From Bordetella parapertussis (GTDB lineage: Bacteria; Pseudomonadota; Gammaproteobacteria; Burkholderiales; Burkholderiaceae_A): 64,000 nt of DNA. Location: assembly GCA_945877235.1 (NCBI GenBank), contig CAMCRF010000011.1:1-64000 (forward strand), in the 5' to 3' direction. Shown piece after piece: positions 46,496 through 55,994 of the stretch (its first letter is position 1; every line of letters starts with the position of its first letter). Both the position numbers and the translations under genes were made by a program. The notes below the pieces were generated by a model that was not told where the DNA came from, did not search any database, and saw only the letters and a list, made by a program, of their open reading frames with translations.

Positions 46496-46825
46496 ATGCT
46501 GCTCTACACCACCTTCTGCTTTGAAGCCTCGCATAGCCTGGCCGCCTCCGTGGGCCTGCCACAGCTGCACGGCCACTCTTACTGGGCAAGGGTGTGGGTT
46601 GCGTCCTCAGCAGCGCATCCGACACCACTTCCAGATCTTGAACTCGAGGCACGAAAAGTACAGAAGCTCCTGGATCACCAGCATCTCAACACCCTGATGG
46701 AGCAAGAACCCACCATGGAAGCGCTGGTCGATTTCATTCGACGCACATGGACAGGGCCCGAACTCAAACGTGTCTCGGTGTGGCGAGAGAGCCTGGGCTG
46801 CGGCGCGGAATGGTCAGCCCTTTAA
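46496..46825 (+). CDS. 6-carboxytetrahydropterin synthase-like protein (QueD/PTPS)
   Basis: A 109-residue PTPS-family protein. The zinc histidines are His13 ('EASHSL'), His25 and His27 ('LHGHSY'); 'LDHQHLN' and 'RESLGCGAEW' supply the catalytic His and Glu regions. The catalytic cysteine expected four residues before the LHGH histidine in QueD is absent (Leu21). It is cotranscribed with queE, so a role in queuosine precursor synthesis is likely, but the chemistry may differ. The last 12 bp overlap the convergent dehydratase gene. Confidence 0.8.
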   Translation: MLLYTTFCFEASHSLAASVGLPQLHGHSYWARVWVASSAAHPTPLPDLELEARKVQKLLDHQHLNTLMEQEPTMEALVDFIRRTWTGPELKRVSVWRESLGCGAEWSAL

Positions 46826-48502
46826 GAACCGAAAGTCACAGCCCTCCTCTGCCTGCGTGACCTGCTCGGCATGTAGTCGCGCGTAGCCTCTCTCGGCGGG
46901 CAGGAGTGGCACCGCGACGGGGTTTGCCTTTCTGGTCTCGAGCAGTTCGTCGGAGATCATCAAGTCGAGCGTTCCAGCCATTACGTCCAGACGAATCAGG
47001 TCTCCCGATCTTACCCAGGCCAATGGCCCCCCCGCTGCAGCCTCGGGGCTGATGTGCAGCACGATGGTGCCGAATGCCGTTCCACTCATGCGGCCATCCG
47101 AGATGCGAACCATGTCCTTGACCCCCTTGGCCGCCAGCTGTTTTGGAATGGGAATGAGGCCCGCCTCGGGCATGCCTGCAGCGCGAGGACCAATTCCCCG
47201 CAAGACCAAGACGTCCGTGGCCTGCACGTCGAGCGCCGGATCGTCGATGCGCCTCGAGAGATCTTCCAAGCCGTCAAAGACAACCGCCCGACCCGTGTGC
47301 TGCAGCAGGGCTTGGCTTGCAGCCACCGGTTTGATGACGGCTCCATTCGGCGCAAGGTTTCCTGTAAGCCACTTAAGACCGGTATGAGGGTAAACAGGAT
47401 CTTCGAGAGCACGAATGACCTGTTGTGGAGCGGGTTGTTCCATGGGGTCAAGACCATCGATCAATCGCCCGCCCCACGCCGTGGGCTGGTCTAGGTCCAG
47501 CATGGGTGCAAGCACGCGCAAGAGCCGAGGCATGCCGCCGGCCTCATGAAAATCAGGCATGTATCCCGTTCCACCTGGCTTGAGATCGACCAAGACTGGC
47601 GTACTCTGCGCAAGCGCATTGAATCGGGCGGGGTCGAGCCGCAGTCCTTGCCTACCCATTATGGCCGCCAGATGCACCAATGCGTTGGTTGATCCGCCAA
47701 TCGCCAACAGCACACGCAGCGCATGTTCATAGTGCTGCAAAGAGAGCGCCATTGCAGGCGACCTGCGTTTGGCTAGGCCTGCTGCCGCCTCGCCTGTGGT
47801 CTCAGCGATGCGAATGCGATCTGCACTCACGGCTGGCGCACTGGCTGCGCCCGGAACCGAGAGCCCCATGGCCTCGACCATGCAAGCCATGGTGCTCGCA
47901 GTGCCCATTACCGAGCAGGTTCCGACCGAGGGAACCAGCTTTGCATTGGCCTGCGCAATCTGAATGGTGTTGAGCCGCCCTGCGCGAAAGTCAGCCCAAA
48001 GCCGACGACAGTCTGTACAGGCACCGACCCGCTCGCCAGCCCAGGTGGAGGACAGCATGGGCCCCGTGGGCAGCACGAGGTAAGGACGATTGGCAGAGAT
48101 GGCGCCCATGATTTGAGCAGGCAGCGTCTTGTCACAACCGCCGATGAGCACCACCGCATCCATGGGCTGTGCGCGGATCATTTCCTCGGTGTCCATGCTC
48201 ATCAAATTGCGAAAGAACAGGCTGGTGGGCGAGGCAAACGACTCATGCAACGAGATGGTAGGAAAGACCATCGGCAGGGCCCCACTGAGCAACACGCCGC
48301 GCTTCACTGCCTCAACCAATGCAGGCATGTTTCCGTGGCAGGGGTTGAAGTCGCTTCCAGTATTGATAATGCCGACAATCGGCCGGTTCAAATCCGCATC
48401 TGAATAGCCAGCCCCCTTAATAAACGCCTTGCGCAGAAATAAAGCGAATTCAGGGTCGCCGTATTGAACGGTGTTGGCTGCTAAGCCACTAGGGTCTGCC
48501 AT
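46814..48502 (-). CDS. IlvD/Edd-family dehydratase
   Basis: A 562-residue Fe-S dehydratase. Likely cluster cysteines lie in 'FNPCHGNMPALVEAV' (about Cys54), 'LIGGCDKTLPAQIMGA' and 'VGTCSVMGTASTMA'; the C-terminal domain has 'RISDGRMSGTAFGTIVLHISPEAAAGGPLA'. The family includes dihydroxy-acid dehydratase and sugar-acid dehydratases. The divergent DapA-family aldolase next door suggests a sugar acid rather than valine/isoleucine synthesis. Its start is 69 bp from that gene. Confidence 0.88.
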   Translation of the reverse strand: MADPSGLAANTVQYGDPEFALFLRKAFIKGAGYSDADLNRPIVGIINTGSDFNPCHGNMPALVEAVKRGVLLSGALPMVFPTISLHESFASPTSLFFRNLMSMDTEEMIRAQPMDAVVLIGGCDKTLPAQIMGAISANRPYLVLPTGPMLSSTWAGERVGACTDCRRLWADFRAGRLNTIQIAQANAKLVPSVGTCSVMGTASTMACMVEAMGLSVPGAASAPAVSADRIRIAETTGEAAAGLAKRRSPAMALSLQHYEHALRVLLAIGGSTNALVHLAAIMGRQGLRLDPARFNALAQSTPVLVDLKPGGTGYMPDFHEAGGMPRLLRVLAPMLDLDQPTAWGGRLIDGLDPMEQPAPQQVIRALEDPVYPHTGLKWLTGNLAPNGAVIKPVAASQALLQHTGRAVVFDGLEDLSRRIDDPALDVQATDVLVLRGIGPRAAGMPEAGLIPIPKQLAAKGVKDMVRISDGRMSGTAFGTIVLHISPEAAAGGPLAWVRSGDLIRLDVMAGTLDLMISDELLETRKANPVAVPLLPAERGYARLHAEQVTQAEEGCDFRFLKG

Positions 48503-48571
48503 AAGTGCCTCTTAACGTTGCTAAGCATAGGATGTTGAAAACAGATATTAAAAAAGATTGGAGCACATCCC

Positions 48572-49498
48572 ATGGCCTTTGCCTCAACTCTGCCCGCTGT
48601 ACTCTCACCTGTCGTCACTCCGTTCACCGAACACGCTCAGCCCGACCTGCCTCGCCTCGTGCGACACTGCCAGTGGCTTCAATCGCATGGCGTTGGACTT
48701 GCTGTTTTCGGCACCAACTCTGAGGCCAACTCGATGAGTGTGCGTCAGAAACGCATCGTGCTTGAGGGCCTGGCGAGCGCCGGCATTCCCGGTGCTCAAA
48801 TGATGCCAGGCACCGGTGCCTGCGCCGTAGAAGATGCCGTCGAACTCAGCAAGGCAGCGCTGCAGGCAGGAGCTGCGGGCGTCCTTATGCTGCCCCCGTT
48901 CTACTACAAAGGCGTCTCCGACGATGGATTGTTTGCCTACTACTCGGACGTCATCCAAGGGGTGGCCGATGATCGGCTCAAGATCTACGTCTACAACATT
49001 CCACCTGTCAGTCAGGTCGGCCTCTCGCTCGCGCTGCTTCATCGGCTCACTGCGAAGTATCCGAGTACGGTCATTGGCATTAAGGACAGCTCGGGGGACT
49101 GGGCCTACACAGAGTCGGTGCTGCGCGCATTGGTGCCCTCCGGCTTTCGTGTTTATGCAGGCAATGAAACCTTCCTGCTCAGAACTATGGCGCTGGGTGG
49201 TGTCGGGTGTATTTCCGCCACCGCGAACGTACACCCCGGACCAATGGCCGCACTTGCCAACCATCCGAATGCACTGGACGCGGAGGCCCAGCAGGCGAGG
49301 CTCGACCAAGTCCGTACACTTTTTCAGAAGTTCCCCATGATGGCAGCCATGAAGACCACGCTTGCGACGGCGCTCGGAGACCCAGCGTGGGAGCGTTTGC
49401 TCCCTCCGCTGGTGCCCCTTACCGCAGACCAACGCAGCGCGTTGGAGCGAGGACTTCAAGAGATTGATTTCTCTATGCCGGGGCTGCCCTCCGCCTGA
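48572..49498 (+). CDS. DapA/NAL-family aldolase
   Basis: A 308-residue TIM-barrel lyase of the dihydrodipicolinate synthase/N-acetylneuraminate lyase family. The Schiff-base lysine is in 'VIGIKDSSGDW', the catalytic tyrosine in 'IYVYNIPP', and 'GTNSEANSMS' replaces the GTTGE pyruvate-binding motif. GGAG lies 8 nt before the ATG. Paired with an IlvD/Edd dehydratase, it probably cleaves or dehydrates a 2-keto-3-deoxy sugar acid. Its last 43 bp overlap the convergent dehydrogenase. Confidence 0.87.
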   Translation: MAFASTLPAVLSPVVTPFTEHAQPDLPRLVRHCQWLQSHGVGLAVFGTNSEANSMSVRQKRIVLEGLASAGIPGAQMMPGTGACAVEDAVELSKAALQAGAAGVLMLPPFYYKGVSDDGLFAYYSDVIQGVADDRLKIYVYNIPPVSQVGLSLALLHRLTAKYPSTVIGIKDSSGDWAYTESVLRALVPSGFRVYAGNETFLLRTMALGGVGCISATANVHPGPMAALANHPNALDAEAQQARLDQVRTLFQKFPMMAAMKTTLATALGDPAWERLLPPLVPLTADQRSALERGLQEIDFSMPGLPSA

Positions 49499-50457
49499 GC
49501 CTGCCTCGCGAGCCTGATCTCATCAGCGAGTAGGTCTGCTGCAGCCAACAACAGGTGCTGGTAACGCATACGCTCAGCCTGTGTGCTGGCCTCGTCCCAG
49601 CGGAAAAACCCGCGACCAGTCTTCATTCCAAGCGCGCCCTCCTCGACCTTCTGTCTCAGCGCAGTAGAGGGAGACGCCGCGTTATTGAGGTCCGGGTAAA
49701 TGGACTCCGCTGCAGCAAGGTGCACATCGAGACCCGCATGATCCCGCTGAAGGCAAGGACCCGCAGCAAGGTAGCGAAAACCAAACCCAAAACGTACCGC
49801 CTTATCGATCTCCTCGGGTGTCGCAATGCCTTGGTCTACGAGGTAAAACGCTTCACGCGAGATGGCATGCTGCAGTCGATTCACCAAGAAGCCTGGGATA
49901 TCGCGCTTCACCATGATCGGCACGCGCCCTGCAGACGTGAGGTCTGCTGCCACACGCTGGGCCACCTGAGGATCAGTCTCGACAGAGCTCACGACCTCTA
50001 CCCCAGGCACCAAGTGCGCTGGCATGAAGAAGTGCGTGCCGAGCATGCGCGATACGGACTCCAAACCCGAGGCAATCTCGCTGATGGGAATAGCAGACGA
50101 ATTGCTGCACAGAGGCACATGTGCCGGAACCTCTCGGTCTAGCACTGCAAAAACCTCACGCTTGAGTTCCAAACGCTCTGGGACGGCCTCGATCACGAGC
50201 CTGTAATTCGACGATCGCAGGTCTGCCTCAGCAAGATTTTGGACGAATCGCGCACGCCGCGATTCCACACGCATGGCGCGCAGACTTGTTTGCAGGTGGG
50301 CCTGGCGCTGCTCATGGCCTCGGACCAGCGGCTCGACAATCGTCACATCCCAGCCGCCAGACATAAAGGCCGCCGCGATGTCGACACCCATGGTTCCACC
50401 GCCGACCACCAGCAGCTTGTAAGGAAAGTTCATGGCATCTGGTTCGGAAATTCCCAT
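49456..50457 (-). CDS. 3-hydroxyacyl-CoA dehydrogenase-family protein (gulonate/hydroxybutyryl-CoA dehydrogenase-like)
   Basis: A 333-residue NAD-dependent dehydrogenase: Rossmann motif 'VVGGGTMGVDIAAAF', 'VIEAVPERLELKREVFAVLD', 'NSSAIPISEIA', the active-site region 'GTHFFMPAHLVPGVEVV' and a C-terminal 3HCDH domain. The canonical HFFNP asparagine is replaced by Met in 'HFFMP', which suggests L-gulonate- or carnitine-type substrates rather than acyl-CoA. It is divergent from the TAXI-TRAP genes. An internal ATG at 50433 is an alternative start. Confidence 0.85.
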   Translation of the reverse strand: MGISEPDAMNFPYKLLVVGGGTMGVDIAAAFMSGGWDVTIVEPLVRGHEQRQAHLQTSLRAMRVESRRARFVQNLAEADLRSSNYRLVIEAVPERLELKREVFAVLDREVPAHVPLCSNSSAIPISEIASGLESVSRMLGTHFFMPAHLVPGVEVVSSVETDPQVAQRVAADLTSAGRVPIMVKRDIPGFLVNRLQHAISREAFYLVDQGIATPEEIDKAVRFGFGFRYLAAGPCLQRDHAGLDVHLAAAESIYPDLNNAASPSTALRQKVEEGALGMKTGRGFFRWDEASTQAERMRYQHLLLAAADLLADEIRLARQAQAEGSPGIEKSIS

Positions 50458-50582
50458 GCGCGCATGCTACTAAGTGGTTAAAGCGCCCCCAATTGCCGCA
50501 ATCCCTCTCCGTGGAATTACTGATTCAAAGCCGCGACCTTCAATGGGACTCTTGGGGTCTCTTTCCTCAAGGAGCCTCTGTC

Positions 50583-51530
50583 ATGACCCTTAAAAAATCC
50601 CTGTCGGCCCTCTTCACTGTCGGAGCGCTTGCCCTGGCGACCTCCGCACAGGCTCAGAATATTGCAATTGGAACCGGCGGTACCGGCGGCGTTTACTACC
50701 CCATGGGCGGTGGCATTGCCGCGGCGCTCTCGAAGCACGTACCCGGCATGCAGGCCACAGCTGAAGTCACCGGGGGGTCTGTTTCAAATCTCCAGCTCAT
50801 TGCCACTGGCAAGCCCTACATTGGCTTCACCATGGTCGATGCGGCCAAGGATGCAGCCAACGGCGAGGGAAAGTTCAAAGAGAAGGTTCCACTTCGCACC
50901 CTGCTCATCCTTTACCCAAATCGCATGCACATCGTCAGCACCACCGCGACGGGCATCAAATCTCTGAAAGATCTGGAAGGTAAGCGTGTCTCGGTCGGGT
51001 CCATTGGCTCGGCAACTGAAGTCATGAGCTCACGCGTACTTGAGGCCGGCGGTGTCAATGTACAGCGTGAGCGCCTGAGCGTAGCCGAGTCTGTGAACGC
51101 AATCAAAGATCGCAAGATCGACGCTTTCACATGGGTGGGCGGGCTCCCAACAGCAGCTGTCAACGACCTTGCCAACACCCCCGGAACGACCATCCAGATG
51201 ATCGATCACGCTGAGGTCATCCCTGCCATGAATAAGAAGTACGGGAACCTTTACTACGCAGATGCCATCTCCAAAGACGTCTACAAAGGAATGGCAGCTG
51301 ACAACAAGATCGCTTCCATTGCGAACATTCTGGTTGCCTCGGCAGACATGTCTGAAGAGACCGCCTACAAGATCGTCAAGACCATTCTTGAGAAGCGCGA
51401 AGACCTGAAAGCGGTCCACAGCGAGGCCGCAAACATCAAGCCTGAGAACCAGAAGCAGGCCGCATCGCCAGTTCCCTTCCACCCTGGCGCCTTGAAATAC
51501 TTCAAGGAAAAGGGCATCAAGGTCGACTAA
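50583..51530 (+). CDS. TAXI-family TRAP transporter substrate-binding protein
   Basis: A 315-residue periplasmic protein with a signal peptide (residues 1 to about 24, ending 'TSAQAQN') and the TAXI pattern 'IAIGTGGTGGVYYPMGGGIAAALSKH' and 'GKRVSVGSIGSATEVMSSRVLEAGG'. The ATG at 50583 has AAGGAG 8 nt upstream. It feeds the fused TRAP permease encoded downstream. A terminator between the two genes probably lets the binding protein be made in excess. Ligand unknown; TAXI proteins bind glutamate and other acids. Confidence 0.92.
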   Translation: MTLKKSLSALFTVGALALATSAQAQNIAIGTGGTGGVYYPMGGGIAAALSKHVPGMQATAEVTGGSVSNLQLIATGKPYIGFTMVDAAKDAANGEGKFKEKVPLRTLLILYPNRMHIVSTTATGIKSLKDLEGKRVSVGSIGSATEVMSSRVLEAGGVNVQRERLSVAESVNAIKDRKIDAFTWVGGLPTAAVNDLANTPGTTIQMIDHAEVIPAMNKKYGNLYYADAISKDVYKGMAADNKIASIANILVASADMSEETAYKIVKTILEKREDLKAVHSEAANIKPENQKQAASPVPFHPGALKYFKEKGIKVD

Positions 51531-51562
51531 GCTGTCCTCGACCCCCTTGTAATGTCTGACCT

Positions 51563-51590
51563 CAGACCCGCCACGTGCGGGTCTGTTTTT
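51563..51590 (+). terminator. Intrinsic terminator between TAXI and TRAP permease genes
   Basis: A perfect 9-bp stem (CAGACCCGC with GCGGGTCTG), 5-nt loop, then TTTTT. It lies 33 bp after the binding-protein stop and 20 bp before the permease start. As an incomplete stop it would set a higher level for the binding protein. Confidence 0.85.
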
Positions 51591-51609
51591 ATGAGGATTG
51601 CTCAACCCC

Positions 51610-53643
51610 ATGTCGAATCGAACCCCCAACACCCCCGACCAAGATCTCGAAGCCGCTGCGCTTCAACAGAAGCTCGACGCCCTTATCGAGGAGGAAGAGG
51701 GTACGCAGAGTCGATTCAAAGGTTTCGTGGGCGTTTTTGTAACGCTGGCGCTGGTTGCGATGTCTCTGGTACACCTGTACGCAGCCTACGGCATTGTTCC
51801 TGCCTCAACCCTGCGACCTTTGCACGTGGCCATGGTGATTGCCCTGGTCTTTCTGATCTTCCCGGTGTCGCGTCGCTTTCGCGACCGAATCATGTGGTGG
51901 GACCTGATTGCAGCGGGCTTCTCGCTGTTTGCGATTTACTACTTATGGACCGGTGGAGAAGACCTGCTCGAGCGCAATACGGCGCCGAGCACTGTAGATC
52001 TTATCGTTGGCCTCGGCGTGATTTTCACCATTCTCGAGGCACTGCGCAGAACGAATGGCTGGATCCTACTCACCATCACCTTGCTGTTTCTGGCCTACGC
52101 GTTGTTTGGCGATCAACTGCCTGAACCTTGGACTCACCGAGGCTATTCGATCGATCGATTGGTTGGTCACATGTTCATGACCCTCGAGGGAATCTATGGC
52201 TCGGCCATCGATGTCTCGTCCTCGCTGATCATTCTGTTCACCATCTTTGGAGCCTTCCTGCAGTTCACAGGCGCCGGTAAGTTCTTCATCGACTGGTCGT
52301 TCTCCGTGCTTGGCGGGCGCCCCTCCAATGTAGGTCGCACCATTGTGCTGTCCTCTTTCTTGTTGGGCGGCCCCTCGGGCTCGGGCGTTGCCACAACCGT
52401 TACCGTTGGTTCCGTGGCTGGAAAAATGCTGCAACAAATGGGCTACGAGAAAAACGCGGCAGGGGGACTGCTCGCTGCAGGTGGCCTTGGCGCCATTATC
52501 TCGCCGCCCGTGTTGGGTGCTGCTGCCTTTTTAATTGCTGACTTTCTGGGCATCACCTACCTCGATGTATTGGTTATGGCGACGATCCCCACCATTCTCT
52601 TCTACGCTGGCTTATTCGTCATGGTGGAGATCGACAGCCAGAAGTACGGCATGTCCACCACCGCCGGTCAGGTGACTGAACGTGCCCTCACGCTGGCACT
52701 GCGCTACTGGTATCACTTTCTGTCACTCATCTCGATTGTGGTCTTTATGCTTATGGGCTTCTCTCCCATTGCCAGTGTGTTCTGGGCGACGGTGCTGTCT
52801 GGTTTTACAAGCATGCTCCGACGCGAGACAGCGATTCTCCCCTGGGAGCTCTTTACCGGCGGAGTCTCTCCGCTCAAGGGCCTCTATGAATCGCGCTTGG
52901 TGCAGGCACTTGCAGGCGGCACCCGTGAGGTCCTTGGAATTGCCACCGTCTGCGCTGGTGCTGGCTTGATCGTTGGCGTAGTGACACTCACTGGGCTTGG
53001 TCTCAAGTTCTCAAGCATTGTGCTGGACCTGGCTGGGGGCAGCCTATTTCTGACGACCCTCTACACTGCCCTCATTGTCTGGATCGTGGGCCTGGCCGTA
53101 CCAGTCACCGCCTCCTACATCATCTGCGCCGTAATTGCCGCTCCCGCTCTAATCAAGCTCGGCGTGCCAGACTTTGCTGCGCATATGTTCATCTTTTACT
53201 ACGCAGTGCTGTCAGAGGTCTCCCCGCCGACCGCGCTCTCGCCCTTTGCTGCTGCTGCAATCTGCAAAGGAAATCCCTACAAGACCACCCTTCAAAGCTG
53301 GAAGTATGTTGCACCGGCCATCTTGGTTCCCTTCATGTTCATTCTCGATCCTGCCGGCCTTGGGCTCTTGCTTATGGGCTCATACGAGGCCTTGGGACAA
53401 GCGGACTGGGTGATGATTGGCCAAGTCTTTGCCACGGCACTGCTTGGCATTGTGTGCTTGGCCGGTGGTCTTCAGGGTTGGTTTATGGAGAAGACCAACT
53501 TCATCGAACGATGGGTCATGATTCTCTCTGGACTGGCCCTCACCTACCCAGGGTGGCAATCAGATATAGCTGGTCTCGTCGGCTTTTTATTGGTGCTGAC
53601 CTATCAGTTCAGCAAGCGTCGGCGTCGACTAGCCTCTGCATAA
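51610..53643 (+). CDS. TRAP transporter permease, fused small and large subunits
   Basis: A 677-residue inner-membrane protein with a long hydrophobic sequence. The N-terminal quarter is the small (4TM) part, the rest the large (12TM) part: 'GGPSGSGVATTVTVGSVAGKMLQQMGYEKNAAGGLLAAGGLGAIISPPVLGAAAFLIAD' and 'FIFYYAVLSEVSPPTALSPFAAAAI' are characteristic of TAXI-type fused permeases. The ATG at 51610 is used; a TTG at 51598 is in frame. The 3' end overlaps the convergent flavoprotein gene by 35 bp. Confidence 0.93.
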   Translation: MSNRTPNTPDQDLEAAALQQKLDALIEEEEGTQSRFKGFVGVFVTLALVAMSLVHLYAAYGIVPASTLRPLHVAMVIALVFLIFPVSRRFRDRIMWWDLIAAGFSLFAIYYLWTGGEDLLERNTAPSTVDLIVGLGVIFTILEALRRTNGWILLTITLLFLAYALFGDQLPEPWTHRGYSIDRLVGHMFMTLEGIYGSAIDVSSSLIILFTIFGAFLQFTGAGKFFIDWSFSVLGGRPSNVGRTIVLSSFLLGGPSGSGVATTVTVGSVAGKMLQQMGYEKNAAGGLLAAGGLGAIISPPVLGAAAFLIADFLGITYLDVLVMATIPTILFYAGLFVMVEIDSQKYGMSTTAGQVTERALTLALRYWYHFLSLISIVVFMLMGFSPIASVFWATVLSGFTSMLRRETAILPWELFTGGVSPLKGLYESRLVQALAGGTREVLGIATVCAGAGLIVGVVTLTGLGLKFSSIVLDLAGGSLFLTTLYTALIVWIVGLAVPVTASYIICAVIAAPALIKLGVPDFAAHMFIFYYAVLSEVSPPTALSPFAAAAICKGNPYKTTLQSWKYVAPAILVPFMFILDPAGLGLLLMGSYEALGQADWVMIGQVFATALLGIVCLAGGLQGWFMEKTNFIERWVMILSGLALTYPGWQSDIAGLVGFLLVLTYQFSKRRRRLASA

Positions 53644-54766
53644 CGGCTTGGGCAATCGCCAGGCAGCTCGTGAGGCCTGGCGATTCCATTCCAAATAGTT
53701 CGACCAGCCCGGCAAAGCCGTGCTCCCTGGGTCCATTGAGTCGAAAGTCTGCCGCAGGCGCACTCAGGTCCGCGAGCTTTGGGCGGACCCCCGAATAACC
53801 CGGCTGAACCCGGTCGCGGGTGAGATCTGGCCACCAGCGCTGCACGTCGCGCACAAACGCATCGAGACGCTCGCCATCGACCTGATACGAAATGCTTGCA
53901 TGGCTGGTCCCAGGTTCTCGCGCAGGAGAGACCGGTCCGAGCCACTCTACATCGGGACCAAACTGCGCCTGACCCCCCATATCCAGGGTCAGGTGGGTGC
54001 CGAGCCCTCCGGGCACGGGCACTGGATAAATTAGACGTGAAAATGGTGCTGGGCCCGTCAGGGTGGCGTAGTTCCCCTTGGCGAAGTAGACCTGGGGCAC
54101 ACGACTTCGTGATGGCCCCTCGATGCGCCATGCAACGGCATCTGCATCGAGGCCTGCTGCATTCACCAAGATCCGCGACTCAATCTCGAGGTCACCATCG
54201 GGCGAGCCTACCCGGCTAGCCCAAGCACCCGCCGCGGTGGGTGTGGCCCCCAGAAATCGGCTCATGACCGCCACCATGCCGCCCGCGTCTGTGAAGTCGC
54301 CCTCGAGCGCATGCATCAGCCCATGGGCGTCAATAATGCCCGTGGATGGCGAGAACAGGCCCAAGCTGGCTCGAAGCGCAGGCTCCTTTGCACGCAAGGC
54401 TTGGGCCGTCTGCCATTCGAGGTTGTGAACCCCTGCTCCTTGCGCACGCATGAGAATTTTTTGAAGTGCAGCCTCATCGGATTGCTCTCCAACAATCAGC
54501 TTGCCGATCTTGCGGTGCGGGACTTGGTGGCTCACCGCGTACTCATAGAGCAAAGCGCGACCCTGGACACACCACTGAGCCTTGAGAGACCCCTCCGGAT
54601 AGTAGAGCCCGGCATGAATGACGCCGCTATTGCGGGCACTGGTGCCCGTGCCATGGCGCGATTCAGATTCGAGCACGATGGTGTCTAGCCCTGCCTTGGC
54701 TAGAGCACGGCCAATGGCCAGACCAATCACGCCGGCCCCGACCACCACCGCATCGACCCGGTCCAC
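53609..54766 (-). CDS. FAD-dependent oxidoreductase, L-2-hydroxyglutarate oxidase-like
   Basis: A 385-residue DAO-family flavoprotein with 'DAVVVGAGVIGLAIGRALAKAGLDTIVLE' (FAD binding, residues 4-32), 'GTGTSARNSGVIHAGLYYPEGSLKAQWCVQGRALLYEY' and 'GIIDAHGLMHAL', the pattern of LhgO. LhgO oxidises L-2-hydroxyglutarate to 2-oxoglutarate. It starts at a GTG overlapping the glutaryl-CoA dehydrogenase stop by one base (TAGTG). Proximity to glutaryl-CoA dehydrogenase supports a dicarboxylate role, though other 2-hydroxy acids are possible. Confidence 0.82.
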   Translation of the reverse strand: MDRVDAVVVGAGVIGLAIGRALAKAGLDTIVLESESRHGTGTSARNSGVIHAGLYYPEGSLKAQWCVQGRALLYEYAVSHQVPHRKIGKLIVGEQSDEAALQKILMRAQGAGVHNLEWQTAQALRAKEPALRASLGLFSPSTGIIDAHGLMHALEGDFTDAGGMVAVMSRFLGATPTAAGAWASRVGSPDGDLEIESRILVNAAGLDADAVAWRIEGPSRSRVPQVYFAKGNYATLTGPAPFSRLIYPVPVPGGLGTHLTLDMGGQAQFGPDVEWLGPVSPAREPGTSHASISYQVDGERLDAFVRDVQRWWPDLTRDRVQPGYSGVRPKLADLSAPAADFRLNGPREHGFAGLVELFGMESPGLTSCLAIAQAVMQRLVDADAC

Positions 54767-55950
54767 TAGAAGAACGCCTGAATGCCCGTCTGCGCCCGCC
54801 CAAGAATGAGGGCATGAATATCGTGGGTGCCCTCGTAGGTATTCACAACCTCAAGGTTCACCATGTGCCGCATCACACCATATTCGTCGGTGATGCCATT
54901 GCCACCCAGCATGTCTCTGGCCAGGCGCGCAACCTCGAGTGACTTGCCACAATTGTTGCGCTTAACAATGGAGGTCGCCTCGACCGAGGCAGTCCCCAAT
55001 TCTTTCATGCGTCCTAAACGCAGCACGGCCTGGTAACCCAGGGCAATCTCGGTTTGCATGTCTGCGAGCTTGCGCTGAATGAGCTGGTTGGCTGCGAGAG
55101 GGCGACCAAACTGCTGGCGATCAAGCGTGCACTGTCGCGCCTTATGCCAACAGAACTCAGCCGCTCCGAGCACACCCCAGGCAATCCCGTATCGGGCTGA
55201 GTTCAGGCAGGTGAACGGCCCCTTGAGCCCTTTGACCCCGGGCAAGAGGTTCTCTGAGGGCACGAAAACTTCATCCATGACGATCTCGCCAGTAATCGAA
55301 GCGCGCAGCCCAATCTTGCCGTGAATCACCGGTGCGGACAGTCCCTTCATGCCCCTTTCGAGAATGAATCCGCGAATCTCGTCTTCATCGTCCTTGGCCC
55401 AGACCACAAACACATCGGCAATGGGCGCATTGGAAATCCAGGTCTTGCCGCCAGAGAGGCTGTACCCGCCAGGGACCGATCGCGCACGGGTGATCATGCT
55501 TCCCGGATCCGACCCATGGTTGGGCTCTGTCAGACCGAAGCATCCGATGAACTCACCCGTTGCAAGCTTGGGCAAGTACTTCTGCCTTTGCGCTTCAGAG
55601 CCAAACTCAAAAATGGGCAGCATGACCAGAGAACTCTGCACGCTAAACATGCTGCGATACGCACTGTCGACACGCTCGACCTCATTCGCAATCAGTCCGT
55701 AGGCCACATCGGACATGCCTGCGCCGCCGTATGCCTCCGGAATGGTGGGGCCTAGCAGGCCCAGAGCTCCCATTTCCCGAAAGATCTCCGGCTCTACCTT
55801 CTCATGGCGAAAGGCCTCAAGAATGCGAGGTTCGAGGCGTTCCTGACAGTAGTCGGCGGCAGCCTGGCGCGTCATGCGCTCTTCTTCGGTGAGCTGATCT
55901 ACCAAGAGGAATGGATCCTCCCAGACGAATTTCGCGTGCTTCTGTGCCAT
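54766..55950 (-). CDS. gcdH: Glutaryl-CoA dehydrogenase
   Basis: A 394-residue acyl-CoA dehydrogenase fold enzyme: '[17 protein letters not shown]' FAD/substrate motif, '[18 protein letters not shown]' and the catalytic Glu in '[20 protein letters not shown]', the GcdH signature. It oxidatively decarboxylates glutaryl-CoA to crotonyl-CoA and CO2 and passes electrons to ETF. It is the penultimate gene of the long acyl-CoA operon, which carries enzymes able to process crotonyl-CoA. Confidence 0.93.
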   Translation of the reverse strand: MAQKHAKFVWEDPFLLVDQLTEEERMTRQAAADYCQERLEPRILEAFRHEKVEPEIFREMGALGLLGPTIPEAYGGAGMSDVAYGLIANEVERVDSAYRSMFSVQSSLVMLPIFEFGSEAQRQKYLPKLATGEFIGCFGLTEPNHGSDPGSMITRARSVPGGYSLSGGKTWISNAPIADVFVVWAKDDEDEIRGFILERGMKGLSAPVIHGKIGLRASITGEIVMDEVFVPSENLLPGVKGLKGPFTCLNSARYGIAWGVLGAAEFCWHKARQCTLDRQQFGRPLAANQLIQRKLADMQTEIALGYQAVLRLGRMKELGTASVEATSIVKRNNCGKSLEVARLARDMLGGNGITDEYGVMRHMVNLEVVNTYEGTHDIHALILGRAQTGIQAFF

Positions 55951-55994
55951 GGAGCCGACTTCCTTTCGTGATGTGAGCGCTGGGCGTTTTGACC

